Assembly: GCA_030377965.1 (NCBI GenBank)
Contig: JAUCGE010000009.1
Coordinates: forward strand, 1-64,000
DNA: 64,000 bases
Reading direction: 5' to 3'
Source of the DNA: Desulfobacterales bacterium HSG16
GTDB lineage: Bacteria; Desulfobacterota; Desulfobacteria; Desulfobacterales; HSG16
The position numbers and the translations under genes were made by a program. Below, one piece after another: positions 9,177 to 17,674 of the stretch; position 1 is the first letter of the stretch; each line of letters opens with the position of its first letter. The notes below the pieces were generated by a model, which ran no database searches, was not told the DNA's origin, and saw nothing but the letters and a program-made list of their open reading frames with translations.

Positions 9177-9205
9177 GTTATATTGTAAAGAGTGGCATCA
9201 AGCAA
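9177..9205 (-). promoter_or_regulatory. Sigma70-type promoter for the VIT/VWA-PRTase operon
   Basis: On the minus strand TTGCTT (9200-9205) and TATAAC (9177-9182) are separated by 17 bases. This sits 22 bases upstream of the chosen start and just ahead of an AGGAGG. It is the only convincing promoter found for the run of seven minus-strand genes below it. Confidence 0.6.
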
Positions 9206-9323
9206 AATCAACCGGACAGTCAGGAACTCATCAGCCCGTATATATCTGACACATTGGACTAAAAAGATGAAAAAATCAAGACAGGTGATTAAAGTTTTTT
9301 TATTTATAAGACTTCAAAAAAAG

Positions 9324-10469
9324 CTATTTTTTCTTATAAATCCTTTCATAAAAATTATTGTAATAATTAATCATCCGCCCTATTTCATGCTTCTGTTCCA
9401 CCTTTTTCCTTGAGTTTTTTCCCAGTCTCAAAGAAAGACCGTCTTCAGTCAAAACCCTTATAATGCACTGAGCAAGTTGTTCTGGATTCCTTGGCGGGGC
9501 AAGAAGGCCATTATAACCATGCTGGACGAATTCGTTATTGCCCGGCACATCCGTTGTGACAATAGGCAGGCCGCAAGCTCCTGCTTCGAGCAGGCATAGA
9601 GGGAGTCCTTCATACAGAGATGGCAGGACAAACATATCGAAACATTCCAGCAACTCGGGTACATCCTGTCGATATCCGAGAAAACGAACGGATTTTTCGA
9701 TTCCCAGATCAAGAGTCAGACGTTCCAATTCTGATTTTGCCTCGGATATCGCACCTGCAATAACGCATACAGCGTTCGGTACGGATTGGGCCACGTCTTT
9801 CATGGCTAGAACCAGTGTGCCATGATCTTTCTGGGGCCTCAATACGGAAATATTGCCAATTATCCTGGTGTCGGGTTTAAGGTTCAGCTCTTTGTGAAGC
9901 ATTTTGCTTTTATTTTTTCCGCTGGATTCATAATGTCTTACATCAATGCCGTTAGGAATCGTGGTGATACGGTTTTTTATTGTTTTGAAATCTTTTTGAT
10001 TGACCAGTGCAAGGTGTTCGGCAATGCTGACAAAAGCGTCTGTTGCAGGCAGCATGACAGAGTTCATCAGGTATGCCTTTGGAAAACTGCTCTCTTCCAT
10101 TCTAAGATCAATATGTTCACTGTGAACAAACAATGGTTTTGGAGGTTTTGGGAAAAGATGCATTGCCATCCAGGTATATAAAAGAGGCCCCTGGCCATGA
10201 GTATGAACAATATCAATATCATTTTGCCTGAATATTCTTCTCAATTTAAATGGCAGGGAAAAATCCTTGCCACTTTTTTTCTGCGTTTTGAAATATTTAA
10301 CCTGGGCTTCTTCAAGAATCGGAACTAGTGATCCATCACCAGCCAGCCCGCACAGCATGGCATTGAACCTGGTTTTGTCAACATTTTTGCAGATTTCAGC
10401 AGCAAGCCTTTCCGCCCCGCCCACATGCATTGAATTAACCACAAAAAGAATATTTATTTTTGAACTCAA
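9324..10469 (-). CDS. GT4-family glycosyltransferase, TTG start
   Basis: A 381-residue GT-B glycosyltransferase of family GT4. The N-terminal domain opens with NILFVVNSMHVGGAERL, where GGAER is the usual acceptor-side motif. The C-terminal domain has RPQKDHGTLVLAM and the nucleotide-sugar binding LPSLYEGLPLCLLEAGACG, with the two glutamates of the EX7E motif. It probably acts at the inner face of the membrane in polysaccharide or lipid-glycan assembly; donor and acceptor are unknown. I chose the TTG at 10469 because AAAGGGG precedes it and the domain starts five codons later. A longer frame begins inside a probable promoter. No other sugar genes are adjacent. Confidence 0.85.
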   Translation of the reverse strand: MSSKINILFVVNSMHVGGAERLAAEICKNVDKTRFNAMLCGLAGDGSLVPILEEAQVKYFKTQKKSGKDFSLPFKLRRIFRQNDIDIVHTHGQGPLLYTWMAMHLFPKPPKPLFVHSEHIDLRMEESSFPKAYLMNSVMLPATDAFVSIAEHLALVNQKDFKTIKNRITTIPNGIDVRHYESSGKNKSKMLHKELNLKPDTRIIGNISVLRPQKDHGTLVLAMKDVAQSVPNAVCVIAGAISEAKSELERLTLDLGIEKSVRFLGYRQDVPELLECFDMFVLPSLYEGLPLCLLEAGACGLPIVTTDVPGNNEFVQHGYNGLLAPPRNPEQLAQCIIRVLTEDGLSLRLGKNSRKKVEQKHEIGRMINYYNNFYERIYKKK

Positions 10470-10532
10470 GATGTTTCCCCTTTCATTTTCGGGTCGGTTG
10501 TTTCCGCATCTGTGTCCTGCCGAGGCTTTGTT

Positions 10533-10559
10533 CGTATAACAGGAGCTAACCGATGTCAA
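10533..10559 (-). promoter_or_regulatory. Possible promoter of the glycosyltransferase gene
   Basis: Minus-strand TTGACA (10554-10559) and TATACG (10533-10538) are 15 bases apart, shorter than ideal. It overlaps the longer alternative reading frame of the glycosyltransferase, favouring the TTG start at 10469. It is divergent from the promoter at 10594-10622. Confidence 0.35.
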
Positions 10560-10593
10560 CGCATGAGATTGTAAATGAATAGAGACTTTAGGC

Positions 10594-10622
10594 TTGAAGT
10601 AATCGTTTATTTACATTAATAT
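10594..10622 (+). promoter_or_regulatory. Sigma70-type promoter for the dehydrogenase-TrpD operon
   Basis: TTGAAG (10594-10599) and TAATAT (10617-10622) are spaced by 17 bases. Transcription would start near 10629, downstream of the ATG at 10621. The dehydrogenase must therefore start at the later ATG (10708). Confidence 0.5.
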
Positions 10623-10707
10623 GCTTTGTAGAATGCTGTCTGATCAACATGAAATGAACTTTTTTGGGGGTACGTTGAGGCTGCACCCGTCTTTTGAAAG
10701 AACAGTG

Positions 10708-11673
10708 ATGAAAGCGATTCAACTTAAAAATATGACCTGCCTGAAATATATGCAGGTCAAGATGCCGGAACCTGCTGAAAATGAAGTTCTTTTGCAGATA
10801 TCCCATTGTGCATTGTGCAGGACAGACGCTAAAATGTGGAAAATGGGGCAGCGAGATCTTCGCCTGCCCCGCATCCTCGGACATGAGATATGCGGTGTTT
10901 CCACTGAAAGCGGCAGGCGTTTTGTCGTATGGCCGGGCAGGTCATGCAAAAAATGCGAGCCATGTCGAAATGGTTTTGAAAACCTATGTAAATCAATGCA
11001 GATACTCGGATTTCATGCGGACGGCGGGTTAGCCGAATATGTAGCAGTTCCGAAAGAGAGCCTGATTCCGATACCGGAAAAACTGCCCGGAGATATCGCA
11101 TGCCTGGCCGAACCTCTGGCGTGTACAATCAATGCCATGGTAAGTTCGCAGGTGCTTTTAGGAGACAAAGCTCTGGTTTTTGGAGCAGGCCCGGTGGGTC
11201 TGCTGACATGCCTTGCCCTGAAAGTGCATGGAAGCACACCTTATATTATCGATATTGAGCCTGATCGATGCGCTCAAACCCAACAATTTCAGGATAAACT
11301 TGGTATAAGATGTGCGACAGTTTTCGATGCCAGGGATTTCGATGTCTGTATCAACGCTGCTCCATCCCTTGACACCTTTGTCAAAGGGCTTGATTATCTC
11401 AAAGATTGCGGCAAATTCTGTCTTTTTTCCGGCTTTGATAGAAATGACATGCTTTCAGCATCAAGCCTGAACGAAATACATTATCGACAGCTAAAAATTT
11501 TTGGCGCTTACGGATGTACTCGTATTCAAATGGAAAATGCTATAGGAATACTCGTAAAATATCAGAAAGCTGTAAGACTGCTCATCGAAAGGCATATTCG
11601 TCTAAAGGATGTTCCTGCAATCCTGCCACAAATTTTAGAAAGCAAAACAATGAAGTTTATTGTAAAATTTTAA
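10708..11673 (+). CDS. Zinc-dependent medium-chain dehydrogenase
   Basis: A 321-residue MDR-family oxidoreductase. Catalytic zinc ligands are seen in CALCRTDAKMW and LGHEICG. The structural zinc lobe has four cysteines in CKKCEPCRNGFENLC. The Rossmann fold has VFGAGPVGLLTC near residue 160, and an acidic residue in DIEPD suggests NAD over NADP. It should oxidise or reduce an alcohol or polyol; the substrate is unknown. The start at 10708 gives MKAIQL, a common MDR beginning. It is first in an operon with a TrpD-like phosphoribosyltransferase 36 bases downstream. That pairing hints that it acts on a phosphoribosylated or aromatic intermediate, but this is inference only. Confidence 0.87.
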   Translation: MKAIQLKNMTCLKYMQVKMPEPAENEVLLQISHCALCRTDAKMWKMGQRDLRLPRILGHEICGVSTESGRRFVVWPGRSCKKCEPCRNGFENLCKSMQILGFHADGGLAEYVAVPKESLIPIPEKLPGDIACLAEPLACTINAMVSSQVLLGDKALVFGAGPVGLLTCLALKVHGSTPYIIDIEPDRCAQTQQFQDKLGIRCATVFDARDFDVCINAAPSLDTFVKGLDYLKDCGKFCLFSGFDRNDMLSASSLNEIHYRQLKIFGAYGCTRIQMENAIGILVKYQKAVRLLIERHIRLKDVPAILPQILESKTMKFIVKF

Positions 11674-11709
11674 CCGAATTAATACTCAAAGTCAGAAAAA
11701 GGAAAATCA

Positions 11710-12777
11710 ATGTCGTCAGAAGCTCAATTACGTGAATTCGGAAGTCTTATCTGTTCTGTTGCTGCCGGTAAATTCATTTCCAGAGAGGCTGCCTGTGAGG
11801 CATATAGACAGATCATTTTAAATGAACAACCGGAACTTCAACAGGGTGCGTTTCTAATGGCCCACATAGCCAGAGGGCCTTCTATCGAAGAGCTTTCCGG
11901 TGTGTGGGATGCTTTGGACAAGTATGATACTGCCAAGATCGAAATAAAAAAAACAGATGTTGTCTGCGATATAGTCGGAACAGGCTCAGACCCGGTTAAA
12001 ACCATCAATTGTTCCACACCTGCATCTTTTATTGCCGCAGCCTGCGGACTCCCCATTGCAAAAAAAGGGGCGAGATTGGTTACTGGTGTGTCAGGAGCCT
12101 CGGACATTCTTGAAATTCTGGGTATTGATTTAAACGCTCCTTTGAGAAAAGCCGAAGAATGCCTTGATAAACACGGAATCTGTTATCTGCCGGGAGAAGC
12201 GTTTTTAAAATCAGGCTGGGCAAGACTGATCAGATCCATGCGGTTTACCTCGGCATTCAATATTATCGGCCCATTGACTTGTCCCTGTGAACAGACAAAC
12301 ACTGTGGTTATTGGTGCATATTCTCCTGATGTATGTGATCAATTGATCGCTATATTGAAACAGATCCGCATGAAATCGGCCATTGCTCCTTTCGGGATGG
12401 TAGAAGGAATGGATGACAAAATGGGCATGGATGAATTTTCCCTGTCTGGGCATACAAGGGTGGTGGAGCTAAAAAATGGTGATATCGAAACATATGTGGT
12501 GACACCAGAAGATTTCGGTTTGAAACAAGTCGATATTTCTGCTATTGCATCGGGAAAGACAGCGCATGAGAATGCCGGGCGCATCATGGACACACTCAAA
12601 GGGCAATATGATACGGATGACGCTAAGTTTTTCTGCATGAATGCCGGCGCTGCTCTGTACATTTCAGACATTGCAAAAGATTACGCTGCGGGTACAAATA
12701 TGGCGATGGAAGCACTTGCCAGCGGAAAGGCACTTGAAAAATTTGAACGGCTTAAAGAAGTTCAGGGGTGTGTTTAA
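11710..12777 (+). CDS. Divergent anthranilate phosphoribosyltransferase-like protein (TrpD family)
   Basis: A 355-residue protein with the full TrpD/nucleoside-phosphorylase class II fold pattern. The PRPP loop is GTGSDPVKTINCSTPASF, where canonical TrpD has GTGGDG..TFNIST. The second glycine loop reads KKGARLVTGVSGASD in place of KHGNRSVSSKSGSAD. The metal-binding acidic pair is kept (GMDEFSLSG), and so is the Arg before the FNIIGPLT element. No other trp gene is present. The altered PRPP loop and lone context suggest a paralogue acting on another aromatic amine or base rather than tryptophan synthesis. An ordinary TrpD cannot be excluded. It follows the zinc dehydrogenase by 36 bases. Confidence 0.8.
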   Translation: MSSEAQLREFGSLICSVAAGKFISREAACEAYRQIILNEQPELQQGAFLMAHIARGPSIEELSGVWDALDKYDTAKIEIKKTDVVCDIVGTGSDPVKTINCSTPASFIAAACGLPIAKKGARLVTGVSGASDILEILGIDLNAPLRKAEECLDKHGICYLPGEAFLKSGWARLIRSMRFTSAFNIIGPLTCPCEQTNTVVIGAYSPDVCDQLIAILKQIRMKSAIAPFGMVEGMDDKMGMDEFSLSGHTRVVELKNGDIETYVVTPEDFGLKQVDISAIASGKTAHENAGRIMDTLKGQYDTDDAKFFCMNAGAALYISDIAKDYAAGTNMAMEALASGKALEKFERLKEVQGCV

Positions 12778-12790
12778 AAAGAATATTTTT

Positions 12791-13426
12791 ATGATATTGA
12801 AATTTAGGGGAGTACGATTCGCACTCATCGTTTTATTATGTCTGATGCTGACCAATATGCTGCGTAATTCTGGGGATTATAATGTCCCAATGGTCAACCC
12901 TGACAATATCTGTGAAATTTTCGCAACATGCCCCCAATGGTATAAAAGCGCGCTTACAGCGAGCAGGAAATGGGGAATTCCGATTCCTGTGATGATGGCT
13001 ATCATGTATCAGGAATCGAGTTTCAGGGCCAATGCCAGGCCCCCGAGAAGCACGATTCTTTTCATTTTACCAGGACCCAGGCCATCTACCGCATACGGAT
13101 ACTCCCAGGCGCTGAACGGCACATGGGACAGATATCTTACACAGACAGGGAAAAAGCATGGAGACAGAGACAACTTTTCCGATGCTATTGATTTCATTGG
13201 CTGGTATTGCTACACGAGTTTCAGAGAATGCGGTATCGATAAAAATGATGTCTATAGCATGTATCTGGCCTATCATGAGGGTCAGAGAGGTTTTATGAAC
13301 AAGACTTACAGAAAAAAATCATGGCTCTGCGATGTGAGCAGGAGAGTCAGAAAAAAAAGGGATATTTATATCCGTCAGATGTCCGAATGTTCCGCAAATC
13401 GAGGAAAATGGCTTTCCATGCCTTAG
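12791..13426 (+). CDS. Membrane-anchored lytic transglycosylase (SLT domain)
   Basis: A 211-residue protein. An N-terminal signal-anchor (FALIVLLCLMLTNML) is followed by an SLT-type lysozyme-like domain. The catalytic glutamate is in MMAIMYQESSF, the second motif is TAYGYSQAL, and AYHEG is the third. The SLT domain is compact, with an unusual Pro/Arg-rich insert (ANARPPRSTILFILPGPRP) between motifs I and II. It should cleave peptidoglycan glycan strands on the periplasmic side. The ATG at 12791 lies 13 bases past the TrpD-like stop; a longer frame upstream would overlap that gene and lose the signal. Its TAG stop lies in a copy of the repeat described at 13423-13584. Confidence 0.82.
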   Translation: MILKFRGVRFALIVLLCLMLTNMLRNSGDYNVPMVNPDNICEIFATCPQWYKSALTASRKWGIPIPVMMAIMYQESSFRANARPPRSTILFILPGPRPSTAYGYSQALNGTWDRYLTQTGKKHGDRDNFSDAIDFIGWYCYTSFRECGIDKNDVYSMYLAYHEGQRGFMNKTYRKKSWLCDVSRRVRKKRDIYIRQMSECSANRGKWLSMP

Positions 13427-13584
13427 GGTCGTGGATGAAATTAATTCCATAAGATTGCGCCGAATTTGGATCTGTTTTACGGCGCAGTATGGGTGGATAC
13501 TTATTGTCTGTACCCATCAATACAACGCAGAAAACAGATTACAGGCAAGCAAGGTTGTGGAAGTTATTTCATCCACAGCCCTTA
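13423..13584. repeat. Two copies of a GTGGATGAAAT palindromic repeat between convergent genes
   Basis: The 142-bp gap between the convergent transglycosylase and cheB genes is bounded by two copies of one repeat. The better copy (13551-13584) reads, on the minus strand, GGGCTGTGGATGAAATAACT followed by TCCACAACC, forming a ten-base stem. The copy at 13423-13452 is degenerate and in opposite orientation. A third copy is at 56037-56072. Both stop codons (TAG at 13424-13426; TGA at 13569-13571) fall inside the repeat. It may act as a two-way terminator, though there is no clear T-tract. Confidence 0.7.
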
Positions 13585-14657
13585 TCCCTGTTCATATATG
13601 AAATGATTGTATCCGCAATATTCGAAAGTGGAACAATTTCATCCACGCAGCCGCTATCTATCGCACTTCTGGGCATTCCCCACACGACGCTGGACGATTC
13701 ATCTTGAACAATAATATGAGCGCCTGCTCTTTTCAGAGATTTGACACCGATTTTACCATCTGCCCCCATTCCGGTAAGTACGATACCAATGACGTTTCTG
13801 CCATAGACTGCTGCTGCGGACCTGAAAAAGATATTTATTGAGGGACGGCAGCCATTTTCCGGTGGCTGCTGGTTCATGATAAGACCAGTTTCCTTGTCGA
13901 ATCTGCGTACCAGCATATGGCTGCCGCCTGGTGCTATATAAACGAATTTCGGATTTATAATTTTTCCGTGTTTACCTTCAACGACTGTGTATAGACATTT
14001 TTTATCCAGACTTCTGGCAAGTGAATCTGTGAATTTTGGCGGCATATGCTGAACTACAAGGATTGGGATATCGATTTTTTCGCATAATGCGGGCAAAATT
14101 TCGCCCAAAGCTCTTGGCCCGCCAGTTGAAGATCCAATGAGAATCGCCTGAATGGATGAGGGACTGTCAGTCTGTGTTGATCGCTGAGGAGTAATTGGAA
14201 CGGAGCAGATTTTCATCGAAGAAGGTTTAGCCTTTTTGCCAGTATATTGACGGAGTTTTGGCAGCAATTGGTTCCGAATGATTTCTATCCCTGCTTCGGA
14301 ATTTTTTGCTTCCGGTTTTGTAATGAAATCGAAGGCTCCTGCTTCCAGAGCCTTTATGGTAACATCTGCTCCATGTTCCGTGAATGAGCTGATCATGATG
14401 ACACCGACAGGAGGAGTATCCGGGGTTGTGCTATTGATTTTCCGTATGGCATTCAACACAGAAAGTCCGTCCATCCCCGGCATTTCGACATCAAGAGTTA
14501 CTATATCTGGACGCTTTCTGCGGATGAATTCCAATGCCTTGGTTCCGTTGAAGACAGATCCGATGATTTCTACATGGTCGATGCCTTCCAGGCTTTTTTC
14601 TAACGCGCTTCTGAAAATTCTGGAATCATCAACGATCAGTACTTTTATTTTTGACAT
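13569..14657 (-). CDS. cheB: Chemotaxis response regulator protein-glutamate methylesterase CheB
   Basis: A 362-residue CheB. The REC domain (about 4-125) has VDDSRIF and the phospho-acceptor in VTLDVEMPGMDG. The methylesterase domain (about 170-355) has the nucleophile Ser in LIGSSTGGPRAL, the His in VQHMPPKFTDSLA and the Asp in GMGADGKIG, so it is complete. It removes methyl groups from, or deamidates, MCP glutamates. It is the last gene of the chemosensory operon. The usual partner CheR is not in the window. Its last codons (KGCG) and TGA are supplied by a repeat copy, so the C-terminus may have been altered by the repeat. Confidence 0.95.
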   Translation of the reverse strand: MSKIKVLIVDDSRIFRSALEKSLEGIDHVEIIGSVFNGTKALEFIRRKRPDIVTLDVEMPGMDGLSVLNAIRKINSTTPDTPPVGVIMISSFTEHGADVTIKALEAGAFDFITKPEAKNSEAGIEIIRNQLLPKLRQYTGKKAKPSSMKICSVPITPQRSTQTDSPSSIQAILIGSSTGGPRALGEILPALCEKIDIPILVVQHMPPKFTDSLARSLDKKCLYTVVEGKHGKIINPKFVYIAPGGSHMLVRRFDKETGLIMNQQPPENGCRPSINIFFRSAAAVYGRNVIGIVLTGMGADGKIGVKSLKRAGAHIIVQDESSSVVWGMPRSAIDSGCVDEIVPLSNIADTIISYMNRDKGCG

Positions 14658-14669
14658 ATTTTTATCCGG

Positions 14670-14799
14670 TTATATTTTTCCCAACTTGAATCTGCCAGCC
14701 ATGTTTTGCAGTTGAACAGCAACTTTTGTCAGGTCTTGGGACGAGGTTTCGACCTGGCGTGCGACGGAAGTCTGTCACATTATTTGCTGCAATAAGACT
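14670..14799 (-). pseudogene. Remnant C-terminus of a second methyl-accepting chemotaxis protein
   Basis: The minus strand encodes IAANNVTD and then, after a 5-base net deletion, VARQVETSSQDLTKVAVQLQ followed by NMAGRFKLGKI and a stop at 14670. The intact MCP next to it ends with IASNNVTD ... [20 protein letters not shown], so this is a frameshifted relic of a close paralogue. Only about 43 codons survive. It ends 12 bases before cheB, suggesting that cheB once followed this second MCP gene directly. Confidence 0.85.
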
Positions 14800-14828
14800 A
14801 TCCCCCTGTTCTTTTTTAATCCTTTAAT

Positions 14829-14966
14829 TAAGTACCTGTGCAAAAATTCTGTGACATTTTTTCGTAGGGTGGGCAAAAGCGAAGCGTTGCCCACCATTTG
14901 TTTGACCGCTGGGCGCTGTTGTTTCTACCCAGCATGGATGTTAAAAAATTTTTGGTGAGGTACTTA
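14829..14966. mobile_element. 138-bp MITE-like element at the MCP stop codon
   Basis: The ends form imperfect terminal inverted repeats: TAAGTACCT (14829-14837) against AGGTACTTA (14958-14966), extending to 22 matches in 28 positions. The interior holds a second palindrome around 14863-14893 (GGTGGGCAAAAGCGAAGCG followed by TTGCCCACC). There is no reading frame for a transposase. The right-hand TAA is itself the stop codon of the MCP gene. The element sits exactly between the intact MCP and the MCP relic. Target-site duplications are not clear. Confidence 0.6.
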
Positions 14967-17072
14967 TACAGCATCGACTTTGAACCTGTCTGCCATTTCC
15001 TGCAGTTGGGCAGCGACGTTTGCCAGTTCGCCGGACGAAGTTTCAACCTGCTTTATACCAGATGATATATCTGTGACATTATTTGAGGCAATGCCAGCAC
15101 TTTCGGATATGTCATTAACGCCCTTTGCCATTTCAGCGATGGAAGAAGCAATCGTGCGAACACCGTCATTTGCCTGTTGAACGCTTGCGGATATCTCATT
15201 TGATGTAATGGTCTGCTGTTCCACTGATTGAGATATCATATTGGAAGATTTGTCGATTTCACTGATAATGCCAGAAATATTGCCAATAGCCTGGGTGGTT
15301 TCCTTCGTGCTGCTCTGCACTCCTTTTATACGCCTGGCAATATCCTCTGCGGACTGTCCACTCTGATTCGCCAGTTCCTTTATTTCGCTTGCCACGACGG
15401 CAAATCCTTTTCCGGCATTGCCTGCTGAAGCAGCTTCAATGGTGGCGTTTAATGCCAGCAGGTTGGTCTGCTGTGCAATCTGCTTGATCACTTCCGTCAC
15501 TTCCCCGATCTCGTTTGCTGCCTGTCCCAGATCATTGATGGTTTTTGTGGCAGAATTGGACATTTCCATAGCTTTTTGCGAAATATCAGAACCCTGTTTT
15601 GCATTTTTGGCTATATCGCCGATGGATGAACTCATCTCCTCTATGGCCGAGGCAATGGAATTTATGATCGTAGACATCTGTTCTGCCGTGGAGGAAACCC
15701 CCTGGGCGTTGACGCTCATCTGTTCGACTGCTGATGCCACTGTATCAATGCCAATCGATGTTTCTTCAGATCTACTGGCAAGCTGGGTGGAAACAGCGGA
15801 CATTTCTTCTGAAGATCCAGCGAGATTTTCGGCGTTTTCCTTTATTTGAAGCAGCATATCGGCCAGATCTCTCGCAGATTTGTTCATGGCCTCGCCAAGT
15901 TCTCCGATTTCATCCTGAGTGTTAAACGTCATTCTTCCGCTCATGTCTCCTTGAGCTATGGCTTTTGCAAATTTCACTGTCTGTTTTATCTTTTCCGTTA
16001 TCATGCCTTTGACTATTATCCATAGAATGATCAGGGCGATAACAAGACAAGTGATACCCATTCCAATCATTTTCCACATCTGATTAAACGCATGATTCAT
16101 CTGCTGGTTGGCTGCGTCAGTGACTTGTTCCATGGGAATATTGATATTGAAGCTCCAGGGCGTGACAGTGCGTCCGACTTTCAACGGAATGAAAACAGCT
16201 ATCCTGCCCTCGTCCATTTCCGCTATTTTTTCACCTTTTTTAATATATTCCAAGTCTTCCTGCCAGTTTTTATGGATATTACTCATAGGTTTACCAGCAA
16301 GCTCTGGTCTGTCCTTGACAGCAATCAATGTTCCACTATGACTGATCACAGAGCTTTGAGCCATACCATTATATAATTTTATATCGTCAACAATAGCTTG
16401 CAGGCTGTCCAGCCGGATATCGACACACGTAATTCCATAAAAAATATCGTTTTCGATGATTGGTACGACTAAAGATGTCATCAGAACGAGTTTACCCTGC
16501 ACTGGATAGATATAAGGTTCAATGATGCATTCTTTTTTTGTTTTTTTGGGAAGTTGATAATAGTCTCCCGGACCTTCTTTGTCATAATCCTGTGCAGGTT
16601 CGACCATAATTTTTCCAGTCTGATCACGACTCCAATAGGGTACAAACCGGCCGGTTTGATCATGGCCTGCAGCATTGACATATTCATGATCAAGATTGTC
16701 AAACGCTGCTTTTTCCCAGCAGGTAGCAAATCCCAAAAAATCAGGGTTTTTTTCCAGAACATTCTTAAGAATGCTGTTGATTTGTTTGGGGTTTAAAGGT
16801 TCCTTTTCTCCATCTTTTTTAATCACGCTCAATGTTTGAGCCAGGGTTCGAGCAGCGTCAATGGCTACCTCTAATTCAGTTTTGATATGGTTGGCGTATT
16901 CTCCGGCGACTGCCCCTGCGAAATGTTTGGCATCTTTAATGGCTTTGTTTCTGGTTTGCACAGCGTTGATTTTCATTGTTACCGCTGAATATGCGATAAT
17001 GAGACCGCAGGATAATACCATACAGATTCCTGCCCAGAAAGTGATTTTTATTTGAATACTTTTTTGTTTCAT
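14964..17072 (-). CDS. Methyl-accepting chemotaxis protein with dCache sensor domain
   Basis: A 702-residue transducer. A first membrane helix (about 10-30) precedes a periplasmic double-Cache domain (about 35-330; includes [20 protein letters not shown]). A second membrane helix ([20 protein letters not shown]) leads into HAMP (about 360-410) and a long MCP signalling domain to residue 690. The hairpin tip reads [23 protein letters not shown]; the residue after AG is Asn, where most receptors have Glu. dCache domains bind small ligands such as amino acids or organic acids. AGGAG-like GGAGAAAATT precedes the ATG. The stop codon lies in the MITE-like element, and a frameshifted copy of its tail lies beyond. 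It follows cheW by 16 bases. Confidence 0.94.
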   Translation of the reverse strand: MKQKSIQIKITFWAGICMVLSCGLIIAYSAVTMKINAVQTRNKAIKDAKHFAGAVAGEYANHIKTELEVAIDAARTLAQTLSVIKKDGEKEPLNPKQINSILKNVLEKNPDFLGFATCWEKAAFDNLDHEYVNAAGHDQTGRFVPYWSRDQTGKIMVEPAQDYDKEGPGDYYQLPKKTKKECIIEPYIYPVQGKLVLMTSLVVPIIENDIFYGITCVDIRLDSLQAIVDDIKLYNGMAQSSVISHSGTLIAVKDRPELAGKPMSNIHKNWQEDLEYIKKGEKIAEMDEGRIAVFIPLKVGRTVTPWSFNINIPMEQVTDAANQQMNHAFNQMWKMIGMGITCLVIALIILWIIVKGMITEKIKQTVKFAKAIAQGDMSGRMTFNTQDEIGELGEAMNKSARDLADMLLQIKENAENLAGSSEEMSAVSTQLASRSEETSIGIDTVASAVEQMSVNAQGVSSTAEQMSTIINSIASAIEEMSSSIGDIAKNAKQGSDISQKAMEMSNSATKTINDLGQAANEIGEVTEVIKQIAQQTNLLALNATIEAASAGNAGKGFAVVASEIKELANQSGQSAEDIARRIKGVQSSTKETTQAIGNISGIISEIDKSSNMISQSVEQQTITSNEISASVQQANDGVRTIASSIAEMAKGVNDISESAGIASNNVTDISSGIKQVETSSGELANVAAQLQEMADRFKVDAV

Positions 17073-17088
17073 AATTTTCTCCGATATT

Positions 17089-17580
17089 TTATTTGTTATG
17101 TTTTTCTTCTATTTTTTTGAGCAGTTCCATAGAATTTAGAATCACCATAAGCTCGTTTTCCAGTTTGCATATTCCTTCGGCGAAGTCGGAAAAATGATGC
17201 AGGGTTTTGTCATGAATATTATGATCTGTTTTTCCAAGTGCTTCAATTCGCTCCCACCTCGTTTCCACAACATCTCCGATAAAATCTACCAGAATTCCAA
17301 ATGCTTCACCCACATGGGGTTTGAACAGCAGAATCTGGCTTGAATCGTCAATTGATTTATGTCCGAATCCCAGGAGTACCCGCAGGTCGATAACCAGATG
17401 TACCTGTCCCCGGATATTGACAAATCCTTTTACATCTTCCGTAGCATGAGATACAGGAGTAAAATTCACTAAAGGGTGAATTTCCTTGATATCGGTCACC
17501 TTTATTCCAAATAAACGCTGGGCGATTTTGAAGGTGCAGAACAACTGACATTCATTCGCGGCTCCATCCGTATTTTGCAT
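17089..17580 (-). CDS. cheW: CheW-type chemosensory adaptor
   Basis: A 163-residue single CheW domain: [20 protein letters not shown] at the start, then [18 protein letters not shown], the signature region, and [13 protein letters not shown]. It links MCP and CheA in the signalling array in the cytoplasm. A strong AAGGAGAGTTTTTA precedes the ATG. It sits between cheA (94 bases upstream) and the MCP gene (16 bases downstream), the usual arrangement for a dedicated array. The C-terminal tail (~25 residues) is longer than the core fold needs. Confidence 0.93.
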   Translation of the reverse strand: MQNTDGAANECQLFCTFKIAQRLFGIKVTDIKEIHPLVNFTPVSHATEDVKGFVNIRGQVHLVIDLRVLLGFGHKSIDDSSQILLFKPHVGEAFGILVDFIGDVVETRWERIEALGKTDHNIHDKTLHHFSDFAEGICKLENELMVILNSMELLKKIEEKHNK

Positions 17581-17674
17581 TAAAAACTCTCCTTTATTCT
17601 GTTCTGTACAGGCAAATATAACATACCTTCTGATGCCCCTTGATTACATGAAAAGACAGGACTCTGTATTGTGT

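Noticed and set aside
9155-9211. Longer N-terminus for the VIT/VWA protein
   Set aside because: The extension covers a well-spaced promoter and its codons precede a clear AGGAGG-ATG with signal peptide.
14828-15046. 72-codon minus-strand frame over the MCP 3' end
   Set aside because: It is an out-of-frame reading of the MCP end and the inverted-repeat element; the residues match no protein pattern.
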